The notes beneath the pieces were generated by a model. It did no database searches, was not told the origin of the DNA, and was given only the letters and a program-made list of their open reading frames with translations. A stretch of DNA of 44,408 bases from Arachnopeziza araneosa (lineage: Eukaryota > Ascomycota > Leotiomycetes > Helotiales > Arachnopezizaceae): the NCBI GenBank assembly GCA_003988855.1, contig QYAI01000189.1:1-44408 (forward strand). The letters run 5' to 3'. Within the stretch, counting starts at the first letter, position 1. Every line of letters begins with the position of its first letter. Positions 22,231 through 32,472 of this stretch are shown here, piece by piece. Position numbers and translations under genes: made by a program.

Positions 22231-25200
22231 ATTGTCCTACGTCGTGAATGGAGGGGAAGATGGGAGATTATGGACGTAGGTATGCTCGAGAGCTGGTGAC
22301 TGTTGTCGCGGGTCTACGTGGTGGGGCTTTCTGCTTGAATCACACCCCGACGATCTCAGCAATGAGGGCTTCGACAGAGTTGGAACAGAAGGAATAATCG
22401 GGGTATTGCAATATTGCTAGCAGGAGCAAGAGGCCGATGTCGTCTGTAAAATTCTGGTGGAGCTATCACCGAATAGAATGTCTACTGGAACTACGGGCCT
22501 GAATTGCCGTGTCATTGGGCAACAGCGGCCTGTCTATAGGCAGAATCTCTAAATCAACCGCGAGAACACCCAGGAGCAAACCTAATCTTCAAAGACGTGT
22601 TTTAATCGCGCATCATCTTGAGGTCAACTTGATAATGAAGGAATTCATAGCAGGGTGAAAAAAGAGTGCTTCCCTTGCACTCCCATCGCAACTACTGTCT
22701 CAATCCCGAACCAGTTTGAGCCTGAGTTTATTTGATATTTGAAAAGAAAGTCAACATTGAAGAAGCCAGCATGAGAGAGCATTGAGCCGTGCAGTGAGAT
22801 GGCTGAGCGGGATGTTTCAGTTTCTTTTCTTTTCGCTCCAAGAACGCGATCAAACGTCTCATGGCGTATGCTCGCCTGAGGATTTTCGGGATATTATGTG
22901 CACGGGAGATGACACTTGTCTCTGGTAAAAATGGACGACTCGCTGGGCGAAGAGGATTGGGTTGGTAGTTGAGGAAGCCGAACCTGAAGAGAAATGGAGC
23001 GAGGAATGCTCCGCGAGGACGAAAACTCAGGGGTAAGAAGGTGAGGTCAGTCCAGGAACGAACGGGATTCCCAGTCTTTGTCCCCAATGGCAGATCCTGG
23101 CACGCTGCAGCCCTAAAGTCATGTCATGGCTGAGGCTGACGCTTGTTTCTTTTGCCCGGATCACACTTGTGCAGCTTGCAGTGGTGCCTGTCAGCTTGAC
23201 GACTTCGTTATCTGTCGGCCCTCTGACCCTCTGAATGAACTTCTGCTGGCAAGTGATCGGAGAGTTTTGCTGACCGCCTTGCCCCTGACAGCCTCTGCCC
23301 TCACCGCAATGATGAATTCCGCACGAGTCCAGATGTGGAGACAGACCGCTCTTCGACAAGGGACTGTACATGTACCGTAGTCTACATACATGAATAGCGA
23401 AAGATGGAGCCTACGTAGAGGATGGATGTTCAAGCGGTCAAGAACTTGGGGGAGAGGGTCGAAATGATGATGAATTATTGCTCGTTAAGTGTGGTACTGT
23501 CTCGTAGTCATCAGACTAGATATCACGTCCTTCTCGAGCCTGGAGCGAGGTAAGATGCGGGGACGAGAAGCACTGATCGATGTTCGCAACCGCCTCGTCC
23601 GCCTCACCTTGTTTCCTGCAGACGGCACGAACCAAAATGTCTGTCCCTATCACCGCTAAACAAAAACACGGTGAGCAGAGGCACCGGCGTGCATCCTGCT
23701 TTGAGTCCCTGCGCCTTGCATTGATTGCTCAGACCTTTTTCCAAACTGCTGGGATGACGTTACTTTTCTAGCTCATGGAAGCGTCCCGCGCATCGACGGT
23801 CTAGTCTCTGGGATAGTCGTCACTCTCGGGTCCGTGGGAAACTTGGGAGGATCCAGGACTGAGACTCTCGGGACTGCAGAGCCAGATTCCAGACCCAGGT
23901 TGTGGGATCTAAGAACCTTCTCAAATTTCGGGGAAAGAAGAAACGTAGAATGCTCGACGCATGAGGCGCCCGAAGATGATTTGGTGGCGTATTGTTCGGT
24001 CCTCGACGACGACCTACCTACCGTTCCTCTGGAACCTGGGAACAATGGATGGAAATGCAGATGGAATTGGACGTGAAGGGGAGGTGGCCCGAGCCGGAAC
24101 CTTGATACGGTGACAACGAGACCTGATTATTTCGAGAGTTGCCTCTCCAGATGTCCCTAATCAGGCAACCACATAGGCGCCTGGACGCAGTACTTTCAAA
24201 AAACAATCTTTCTACACAACCCGCCTAGTGATTTGCGATGTACCAATCTCAAGGAACAGAAGCTCAGCGCAGAAGATCCAGCAGTAGTACTCGTCTCTGG
24301 ATATGGCAATCATATCGGAGGCACCAGATCACACACCCTTGTTTCATCGCTGACGGTGGGACCTAATATAGATCCGACGATCACTTCGGACCCTTTCTTG
24401 AATTTCCGACTGAGACAAATGCAAGCCGAGAGGTGACCAATTCGTGTGTCTCTCTTTGAAATCAAGTGCTTCTCCCCAGCTACCGAACGGCGCGGCACAG
24501 CGGGTGCTCCGTATGGCGACGAGGATCAAGCTGTGGATGAAGGCATCCGTCTCAGCAACGGACCAGGGATGTGCAGTATCAGGTGATACTTCCATGATCG
24601 TCGTCCCTAACCTGTTCGACCTGGACAGTCTGGTTCCTTTGGGCCGCGATGCCTTGCCTTAGGTAGAAGTATCTGATTCCTGGAACCCGGAAAATCAGCA
24701 AAGTCGAAGAGTGGCTCAGGAGATGTCCCATCATGTTATCAATAATAAGTATAATAATTCCAATCGGGGCTTATACCAGGACGGGGTAAGTCGCATGTCA
24801 AAGCTTTGGTAGGAAATAACAGAATCAGTTCGCGGTCAGCTAATGCAGCTCATCTTACCTACTGCCGCGGCTGTTCCCCCGATCGTTGTACGGCGTGACG
24901 GAATCAAACACCAGCCCACCGCGTTGGGATGGATGGGATGTCATGCCCATGGGGTGGGATGTGGACGGCACTACGGTAGCTACAAGGAGTGAACGGATAA
25001 CAAAGGGTTGAATGCGCTGGAAGACAAGCGGCCTTTGCGGTGCACCTCTGCCAGCTGGGGATTTGTATCTGCCACACGCAACACCGTGCGAGGGTAGAAG
25101 AAGAACAAGTCGAAATTGGCTACAAGAACTGCAGTTTCCACGTTCTGCCCGGGATCTGGCTGATGCGAATAAACGACTACAACTCTACCTGAAATCCCAA

Positions 25201-25331
25201 TTCCACAATTCATCCCGTAGGAATTATTTCATTCGCTCAAGCCGAAACCAGATTGAACCAGCCGCGCTGACTTTTCCACAAATCCAGCGCCAACCAACAG
25301 AAAGGAAATGGCTTCAGAGGGATTAAACCAG

Positions 25332-25350
25332 TCCGACCAATCCGACCAAT
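25332..25350 (+). promoter_or_regulatory. Tandem CCAAT boxes
   Basis: The 9-base unit TCCGACCAA is repeated twice and followed by T, giving CCAAT at 25337-25341 and 25346-25350. CCAAT is the site of the fungal HAP (CBF) complex. The pair is 2.2 kb upstream of the bZIP coding start, so its target is uncertain. Confidence 0.3.
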
Positions 25351-26659
25351 CACCCAGCTGCCAACTGCAGCAAATACAGTAAACATCAAGGCTCGATCCC
25401 CATTCGTGGATACGGAAAGACAACGATTCAGTGGTCTCCCCATTGAACGCCTCGCTGATGATTCCTGCGCGAACTCGCATCATTGTGCATGAATAACACC
25501 CGCACACTCTCCTCTTGGGAGACAGACGTCGTTCAATCACCTGCGCAAGGCGAGGGAAGCAATTCAACCCAAGGCGCCTGCAGCCTGCAGGCCACAGGTA
25601 CAGTACCGGACCGTATTGATACCATGAGCAAGGTCAAGGGTGCCTTAGTCTGTCTCTCTGTCAAGCGTGGCGAGAACGTGAAGAAGAAACATGTCGTACA
25701 CGACACATGGCTATGAAGCCAAGGACCATTTGATTAATTAATATTGCGCTGCAGGCGGGAAGTGAACGACTTGTTTGATCCTCAGCTGCTCAATATTTCC
25801 TTTACTCTCATCTCTAGTAGACCTCACACCAGAACTGCCCGGCGAATAGCAGTCGCACACACGAACGATTGCCATCGAAGCCGCAGTCGGATTCCTACTT
25901 CTCAGCTGGTATTATTATACAACAAGCGTATCTTACTTTAGTTTAGTGTACTACTCCTAATTCACAAGGGAGCGTCCCTAGTCATAGAAGCGTTGCAGTT
26001 ATAGTACTAGGGACACTTCCAGAAGCGCTGTCCGTACCGTGACGTCGGGATTTGCCTGCCTCCTGCTTTCAAAATTACTTCTGAGTTTGGGCTTTATCTC
26101 TCCAAGCTTAAGCCCAAGTCGGAGAAGACCACGAAAAGCCCTCGGATCACTCTGCCTGCCGTTCCATGAGCGTCTTGAACCGCTGCCCAGTTGGATACGT
26201 CAGCAAGGGAATAGATGAGACCTGGGCCGACGAGGGTAATGAGTTCTGCAGCGATTCCATTATGATTCATTATTTACTGTACCAAGTTCTCGTTTGTCAT
26301 ACAAGATGAGCACCCCGATGGCGAGAGGAAGGATGCTGTCACCGTAGGGGCGGAGCTCTAGTTTGCACAGAACTGCGTTAGCAGCGGTGCCATGTTTTGC
26401 ACTCGGGAACGCGCAGGCGAACCTAGGCATGGGCCATCCCGCTGGCCGCACATGCGGCCTTGAATTTGGGTCTGGGATTCTTGGTATTGGGGCTTCGACG
26501 ACTGGGGCCTCACACTCCACTGCCTGGCTCGTCACTACCAAACCGCTCGACAGCCTAGCTTCCAGCACGGGAGACCCAGCAAGCCAAGCTATCTTAGCAC
26601 GCCTTGCCCCGGTACCAACGCCTGCAGGCTCAAGCACGGCACAATCCCCCAGCCCCCAG

Positions 26660-26674
26660 CTTCTTCTTCTTCTT
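26660..26674 (+). repeat. (CTT)5 microsatellite
   Basis: Five CTT units occur in the pyrimidine-rich leader region upstream of the bZIP gene. Confidence 0.75.
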
Positions 26675-27577
26675 CCAAAATTCCGCTACGACCCTGGAAT
26701 TTGAGAGGGAATAATGCTTGCGCGGTGAAGGGGTCCCTCGACCATCTCTATACGGCCGTGGGACGGCCGTCGGACTCCAAATATTACTAGTTGGGGGTTC
26801 CCCGAAATGCAAGTTGCTGGCTGATGAAGAAAATCTTCCACAGCCACCTACCCAACGAGGCCGTTATTTTATGTACAGCGAGCAAATACGGACGGCGACA
26901 TTCTACTCTCGTCAACCACTCATAGCCTCATATTCCATTCTTCCAAATCTAGTGGTCGGTGCCCACTTTACCCTCCCTGAGCCTTTTATGATCATTGGCT
27001 CTACCTTTCACATCACATGTGCTCATTAACTAATATCCAGTGACTTTACCAGCAGTCATCACCTTTCCTCTACCCAATTTCCTCGACAGCTCCTCTTCTC
27101 AACTGTCGTCCCCAAACGTCAAGCACCCCTGCCTACACAGCTCATCAAGCAAGCAGCACACCTCGAGAAGAAAAGAAACACACACTACAGCGCTTTCCCT
27201 ACGGTCCGCAAGAAATGCTGCACACCTGACTACTAGCATCGAGCTGGCAAGCCCACAAGCTCAAATAAAAGTACGCTGATTCGCATTTCTCGCTGGGAGG
27301 CCTTACTGGCACGCCCAGTACATTGACCACTCTGGCTGTAGAAGGCCCTTTGTCCAGGTCGTCGTACGAGGGCCAAGCTCTTGCTCCCTTCAAGACAGAA
27401 AAGGACATTGCAACAAAACTAACAAGGTTCCCGGGTGTCCAGGCTCCTGAAGTGCTCGAGAAAAGGCTCGCTGACTTTGTTTATAAGCTTCACAGCTATC
27501 AGCAGAGTTGGGAAGGAAGTGGGAAACGTCAATGTCCCGGTCCTCGGGACCATCCAGGGTTAGGGGATCAGGACTCG

Positions 27578-29329
27578 ATGTCGCAGAGGCTCCCTGCGTC
27601 TCGTCCTGCATCTCGCTCGCCTACCGATGGTCAAAGGATAACTTTGCCGCCTGTACAGCTTCGAGATGACCCTCACTACGCCGGGCGACATTTAGAGAGA
27701 CAACAAACAGAGCCTGAAGAACGAGCACTTGCTCCGCCACTACAGCCAGAGTCTCAACATGGTCAGACTAACCAACCTTCACAATCTGGGGAGGATTGGA
27801 GACCTCCAGGACCATTAAGAGACCTCGGAGTCCACTCAATGCTCAATCCAACTGAATCTATCAGCGGAGGAGCAAGAACTCGCCAGCTGAGCGGTGCAGC
27901 CGCCCTATCCCCACTATCATCTAGCGGTCCAGTGCCGCCTTTCGGTACAAGTTCTTCCCCAGCTCCACAGCATACTTTTCCTGGCCAGTATTCCCCTTCG
28001 AGTGGACCGCCTAACACAGACAGCTATGGTGGCACATTTCCTCGGATACCTCGCAGAATCTTGACTCCAAGATCACCCTCCCGCGGGGTAAGTTCTGGAC
28101 GGCCCCGGGTACAAGGCACTATCGATGCTCAACAATCGCCATTTCTGCCATCTCGGCGGAGCTATACAGCCATTCCAGGAGACTCGGCGCTATCAGATAT
28201 TCCCCCGATGCCCACATCTCCTGCCCCTGGACTTGGAGGCCAGCAATCGCATTACGGGTTCCCACCGCCCGCTTCCGCACCATCTATTGCTCCCCGTAGA
28301 TCGAGTATGCAGGCACCAGGACGAACACCTCTCTCACAAAGTGCGAGTCCGAGTATTTCAGCTTCATCTTATAATCCATCATCAAGTCAGACTTCGCCAG
28401 CATCTTTCCTTAAAGGTGGACCCCCTCCGCCATCTTCGGGTCCTTATTATCCTGGGTCATCATTTAGTAGTATATTGCAGCAGGGCGGTGGAATGCAGTT
28501 TCAAGGGCCGTCTGGAATACCTGAAGGTCCGTACAGTGCTCCAGCTACTCAGTCAGAGGGTAGCTCCTTTCATTCTAGCAGTGCAGGCAGCTCAAGGCAG
28601 ACGTCAGCTACAGATCCCATTCAAGTCCTGACAATAACCACCTCTCAAGGCTCGTATTCTGTGCCTGTAGATGTCCACCAAGCGTCGCGGTTATCGGATG
28701 AAAAAAGGGCACGAAATGCTGGTGCCTCAGCGCGATTCCGTCAACGCAGAAAAGAGAAAGAGAGAGAAGCAAACAGCGCTATCGAAAAGCTGCAGCAACA
28801 AATAAGAGATCTAGAGAGAAAGCTAAGAGAGGTGCAATCAGAGAGAGATTTTTATCGTGCCGAGCGGGATCGATTTCGCGACGTCGTCTTCAGAACACCA
28901 GATGTGAGACATCTGGCCATGCAAGGGCCGCCGAGTCCTCAGTCCGGGCGTTCTGCATCGTTTCAGGGTCCTGTGTCTCAAATGGGCGGACCACCTCCCG
29001 TTCCTCATCCACTAGGATATCCAGCACCTGAAAGTCCCGAACGTGCACCGAGAAGGAGACGGTCCGATATTGGGGGAAATTATACCGGCTTACCATATAC
29101 GCTTCCTCCAACTTCGACGCTGCCTCCGGTACCCACTGGATATCAAGCTTCCCATGGACAACCTCCGAACCTGCCTCTACCTCCGCTTCGAAGTGAGCCA
29201 AATATATCTTCGGCAGGCGCTCCAACGAGCGTGCCGGTTTCTACATCAGGTGGACCCCCCGGACCTTTCGAACCATTCGCTAGAGGGACATACGAACGAG
29301 GATGGCCCGGAGACGGTGGGCGACGATGA
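27578..29329 (+). CDS. bZIP transcription factor
   Basis: The product would have 583 residues if it starts at the first in-frame ATG (27578). The frame stays open upstream to about 27323 without an in-frame ATG, so a spliced upstream exon is possible and the N-terminus is uncertain. An out-of-frame ATG at 27532 overlaps the start and could act as an upstream frame. Residues about 370-440 form a clear bZIP: basic region with N380 (RNAGASARFRQRRKEKERE) followed by a leucine-zipper coiled coil (LQQQIRDLERKLREV). Just before it is the block VDVHQASRLSDEKRAR, typical of a conserved ascomycete bZIP group; I cannot name the gene. The remainder is Pro/Ser/Gly-rich and disordered, with a second basic patch (PRRRRSD). 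It is a nuclear regulator with a multi-kilobase leader. Confidence 0.85.
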   Translation: MSQRLPASRPASRSPTDGQRITLPPVQLRDDPHYAGRHLERQQTEPEERALAPPLQPESQHGQTNQPSQSGEDWRPPGPLRDLGVHSMLNPTESISGGARTRQLSGAAALSPLSSSGPVPPFGTSSSPAPQHTFPGQYSPSSGPPNTDSYGGTFPRIPRRILTPRSPSRGVSSGRPRVQGTIDAQQSPFLPSRRSYTAIPGDSALSDIPPMPTSPAPGLGGQQSHYGFPPPASAPSIAPRRSSMQAPGRTPLSQSASPSISASSYNPSSSQTSPASFLKGGPPPPSSGPYYPGSSFSSILQQGGGMQFQGPSGIPEGPYSAPATQSEGSSFHSSSAGSSRQTSATDPIQVLTITTSQGSYSVPVDVHQASRLSDEKRARNAGASARFRQRRKEKEREANSAIEKLQQQIRDLERKLREVQSERDFYRAERDRFRDVVFRTPDVRHLAMQGPPSPQSGRSASFQGPVSQMGGPPPVPHPLGYPAPESPERAPRRRRSDIGGNYTGLPYTLPPTSTLPPVPTGYQASHGQPPNLPLPPLRSEPNISSAGAPTSVPVSTSGGPPGPFEPFARGTYERGWPGDGGRR

Positions 29330-30525
29330 AGTCATAAAGCCATCGAAGGTCAGCAATAAAGTATCGCACCCCCATCAGATCATAGCCAGAGATTGGTTTC
29401 TTATAGTTTTCGAGCAGCACGACTAAATGCTAGAGGCGCCGTTGTATTTCTAATGCCGTCATCATCATGTTTATCTTTTTCTCTTTCAAAAATACGTTAT
29501 TCTCTCGCATATTTATATAAGAGCTGCATGTTGGGCGACCAACCTATACCATATTATCTCATAGTTTTTCCGAGGCGTTATACCCACTATGGCGCATGTA
29601 CTCTTCTCTCTGTAGCTAGTGTTGTTCCGCTTCTCCTCCTGTCTTAGTTTTAATATTGATGAGCGTTTGAGCGCGGAGTTGGATCGGTGGGAATGACTTG
29701 ACAGGGCGAGGCAGCGTCGGTGTTTAGGGCTTGGGTCGGATTAGTTTGTTGGCTACCGGCTGTCAGAATTGTGTAATTGATCTGTGCTACGAGGGGTAGA
29801 GCGAGAAGGAGGTGGGCCTGGAGAGTCCGGACTTTGTAAGAAGACTTGAGATTGAGACTAAGAGTAACCGCGGTGGAGGAAGGGGAAAGAAAGAGGAAGA
29901 CTGTATTTGTGGAAGGAACAAGTGCCTAAGCACCTGACGTAGTCTATTCCATCTTAGGAGCTCAATGAAAGTTGGGAGGCTTTCTGCAAGGCTGCGGCTA
30001 GACGAGACGACGAGTATTCACGTGACCTAAGCTTCGATTTGCTGAGTCATGACCCCTTGGAGGGGCACCAGGGTGCGACAAAATTCATGGTGAAGTCAAA
30101 ACCCCACCATGAATTTTGTCGCACCCTGGTGGGGGGCTCTTGCTCTGAGGAGCGGGGAAGTGAAGCTCGGCCGCCTTCCTTGATTGGGAAGGCCCACCCG
30201 ACGCAGAAGGGAGCTTTTCCGTGTTTGGGCAGTCTCTTGGACCACGACAACCCACCACCAGCTTTGTCTCACAAGCTCGGTATTTGTTAGAGTGGTGGAA
30301 GAAGATAACGTCAACCTGTTACTCTCTCTTTTCTTCTCTGCTTCTGTCCTTCTGATGTTGAGTTGTTTCTCCTTTCTCCCACCACGTCGTCTTTACTATA
30401 GAAACTCCGTTGTGCTTCGAGCCCAACACTCATCGCAGCGGCAGCGGCCCTTTCGCCTTCCATACCCCACTATCAGATTACTGATCTCTTCTATTCAACG
30501 CTTTCACCATACATCGTCCATCAAC
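29330..30525. other. Intergenic region with aldehyde dehydrogenase promoter
   Basis: This stretch holds the 3' flank of the bZIP gene, a CACGTG at about 30019, a perfect 27-bp inverted repeat at 30066-30131, and the leader of the aldehyde dehydrogenase gene. From 30355 to 30525 the leader is open in frame with the dehydrogenase and could encode a targeting extension. Confidence 0.6.
30066..30131. repeat. Perfect 27-bp inverted repeat (hairpin)
   Basis: The arms are 30066-30092 and 30105-30131, each the exact reverse complement of the other, separated by 12 bases. Each arm begins or ends with the sub-palindrome CACC(A/C)(G/T)GGTG-like core. In single-stranded DNA or RNA this would form a 27-bp stem with a 12-nt loop. 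It lies 395-460 bases upstream of the dehydrogenase start codon. It could be a regulatory palindrome, a remnant of a small inverted-repeat element, or the product of local inverted duplication. Confidence 0.9.
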
Positions 30526-32126
30526 ATGTCGGATCTTTCCATTGAGCTGACAGCCCCGAATGGCAAGAAGTACACGCAGCCGACGGGTCTCTTTATCAAT
30601 AACAAGTGGGTCAAAAGTAGTAGTGGCCAGAAGATCACCTCTATCAATCCGACGTATGCTGACACCCTTCTCACTTCCTACTCAACCTGACAATCTGTAG
30701 TGATGAATCGGAAATTGCTTCCGTCTACGCAGCAACTCCCGAGGACGTGGATAGCGCCGTCGCCGCCGCTCGTAAAGCTTTTAAAGCAACTTCCTGGCGA
30801 GACCTCTCACCAACAGACCGTGGAAACATGATGATGGTACTGTCAGACCTAGTGAATCAACACTCCGAGATCTTAGCTACGATAGAGACTTGGGATAATG
30901 GGAAGATCTATAATGACTCACTTGGTGATGTTGCTGAGGTAGTTGGCGTTTTGAAATATTACGGTGGTTACGCCGACAAGATCCACGGCCAGGTAATTGA
31001 CACCGGACCGGCCAAGTTTGCCTACACAATTAGAGAGCCAGTCGGCGTTTGCGGGCAAATTATTCCTTGGAATTATCCCTTGGCTATGGCGGCATGGAAA
31101 CTAGGTCCTGCTCTAGCTTGTGGTAACACGATTGTGATGAAAGCTGCCGAGCAGACGCCATTGAGTATCTTGTACCTAGCGAACCTGATCAGAGAAGCTG
31201 GCTTTCCTCCCGGAGTCGTCAATATCCTTAATGGCTATGGACGGGAGGCTGGCGCTGCTATCGCTATGCACACTAATATTGACAAAATTGCATTTACAGG
31301 AAGTACCATGACTGGAAAGGAGATTATGAAGATGGCTTCGGCCACCATGAAAAACATCACATTAGAAACCGGTGGTAAATCACCACTTCTTGTATTTGAT
31401 GATGCCGAACTCGATCAGGCTGTCAAATGGGCGCATATCGGTACGTTGTCCAACCACTCTCTGCAAACACTACTTACAGAACAAGGTATCATGTCCAACC
31501 AAGGCCAGATTTGCACTGCTACATCCCGTATACTGGTTCAAGAGGGCATTTATGACAAGTTCCTTGCTGAGTTCAAGACGCAGGTGCAAAAAGTGTCAGT
31601 TGTGGGTGACCCTTTTGCCGAGACAACTTTCCAAGGTCCACAGGTTACCAAAGTACAATATGAACGTGTATTGGGCTTCATTAAGGCAGGGAAGGAAGAA
31701 GGCGCAAAACTAGTTTCGGGGGGAGAAGCCTTCACAAAGGGCACAACCGAAGGAAAAGGCTTTTTTATCACTCCCACTATCTTCACTGATGTTAAACCAT
31801 CCATGAAGATTTTCCGTGAAGAGGTCTTCGGACCTTTTGTCGTTATTGCCTCATTCAAGACGGAAGAGGAAGCTCTTGAAATGGCGAATGACACTACATA
31901 TGGTCTTGGCAGCGCTGTATTCACGCAAGATATAACAAGAGCGCACCGAGTGGCTAAGAATATCGAGGCAGGAATGGTATGGATCAATAGCAGCAACGAC
32001 TCGGACTATAGGATTCCATTTGGGGGAGTGAAACAGAGTGGTATTGGACGGGAATTAGGTGAAGCAGGCCTAGCTGGTTATACGCAGATCAAAGCTGTCC
32101 ACGTCAATATGGGAGCAAAATTGTAA
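30526..32126 (+). CDS. NAD(P)-dependent aldehyde dehydrogenase
   Basis: This enzyme oxidises aldehydes to acids. Exons 30526-30653, 30701-31440 and 31486-32126 give 502 residues starting MSDLSIELTAPNG, the usual start of this fungal family. All hallmarks are present: N167 in PWNYPLA, the nucleotide motif FTGSTMTGKEI, general base E265 (LETGGKSP; the more usual residue after E is L), and catalytic C299 (NQGQICTATSR). Intron 2 is 45 nt with no stop, so retention would insert 15 residues and join Ile-Gly differently. The C-terminus is GAKL, whose last three residues fit the PTS1 peroxisomal signal. Upstream, the frame is open from an ATG at 30355, which would add 57 residues with nine arginines, no acidic residue and no lysine, like a mitochondrial presequence. 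The downstream ATG has A at -3; the upstream one has a weaker context. It is convergent with YPP1. Confidence 0.95.
31441..31485 (+). other. Stop-free 45-nt intron in aldehyde dehydrogenase
   Basis: Donor GTACGT at 31441 and acceptor AAG ending 31485. The intron is a multiple of three and contains no stop, so it reads through in the open frame. Removing it restores the conserved HIGIMSNQGQICTATSR run; retention would place 15 residues shortly before the catalytic cysteine. Confidence 0.85.
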
Positions 32127-32472
32127 TGTTACCGTAAAGATAACGTTTAATCTGTATTTCGCTACCCCAACCGAAAAATATCCAGAATCAATTTCTTTCG
32201 AAAACAGCTAACCACCAGTCAGGTAAGATTATATATTGTCCAATTCATTCCTTTAGATGATATTTTGTATTTAGTTCTCATACTTCACTCGGCAAGCCAA
32301 AATTTAATCATCTAAAGTCCTTGATAATTATTCTAAATTTTGGCATCCACACTTCAGCATGTAATAGAATATCTTCTCCATACATAAGCTGATTGAGAAA
32401 GCTTCGTTCCTGAGGTAAACGAGATAAGACTCCTCTCAACATTTAGTTCGTATGTTATTTCAATAGACGGTC
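32127..32472. other. Intergenic region between convergent genes
   Basis: These 346 bases separate the stop codons of the dehydrogenase and YPP1. The sequence is AT-rich with short repeats of an AAATTT(T)GGCA-like kind around 32299-32346. It probably carries both transcription ends. Confidence 0.55.

Larger units (their letters stand above)
22231..27577. other. 5.3 kb gene-free region upstream of bZIP gene
   Basis: No exon with recognisable content was found on either strand. Several frames of 80-115 codons occur (for example 23126-23380, 26363-26704) but they have skewed composition, no domain and no splice partners. The right part (about 26.6-27.5 kb) is C- and CT-rich with a (CTT)5 run, like a long fungal 5' leader. 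A tandem CCAAT repeat lies at 25332-25350, and a 9-bp inverted repeat (GTCCCTAGT / ACTAGGGAC) lies at 25974-25982 and 26006-26014. A four-codon upstream frame (MLHT) sits at 27215-27229. Confidence 0.5.

Noticed and set aside
25974..26014. 9-bp inverted repeat GTCCCTAGT / ACTAGGGAC as a transposon end
   Set aside because: Arms are short, the 23-base spacer is unremarkable, and there is no second copy or target duplication.
26363..26704. 113-codon Ala/Gly/Ser/Thr-rich frame in the bZIP leader
   Set aside because: Low-complexity composition follows the local GC skew; no domain and no splice partner.
27323..27577. N-terminal extension of the bZIP frame back to 27323
   Set aside because: The codon at 27323 is TTG, not ATG, and no in-frame ATG precedes 27578; nuclear genes rarely start at TTG.
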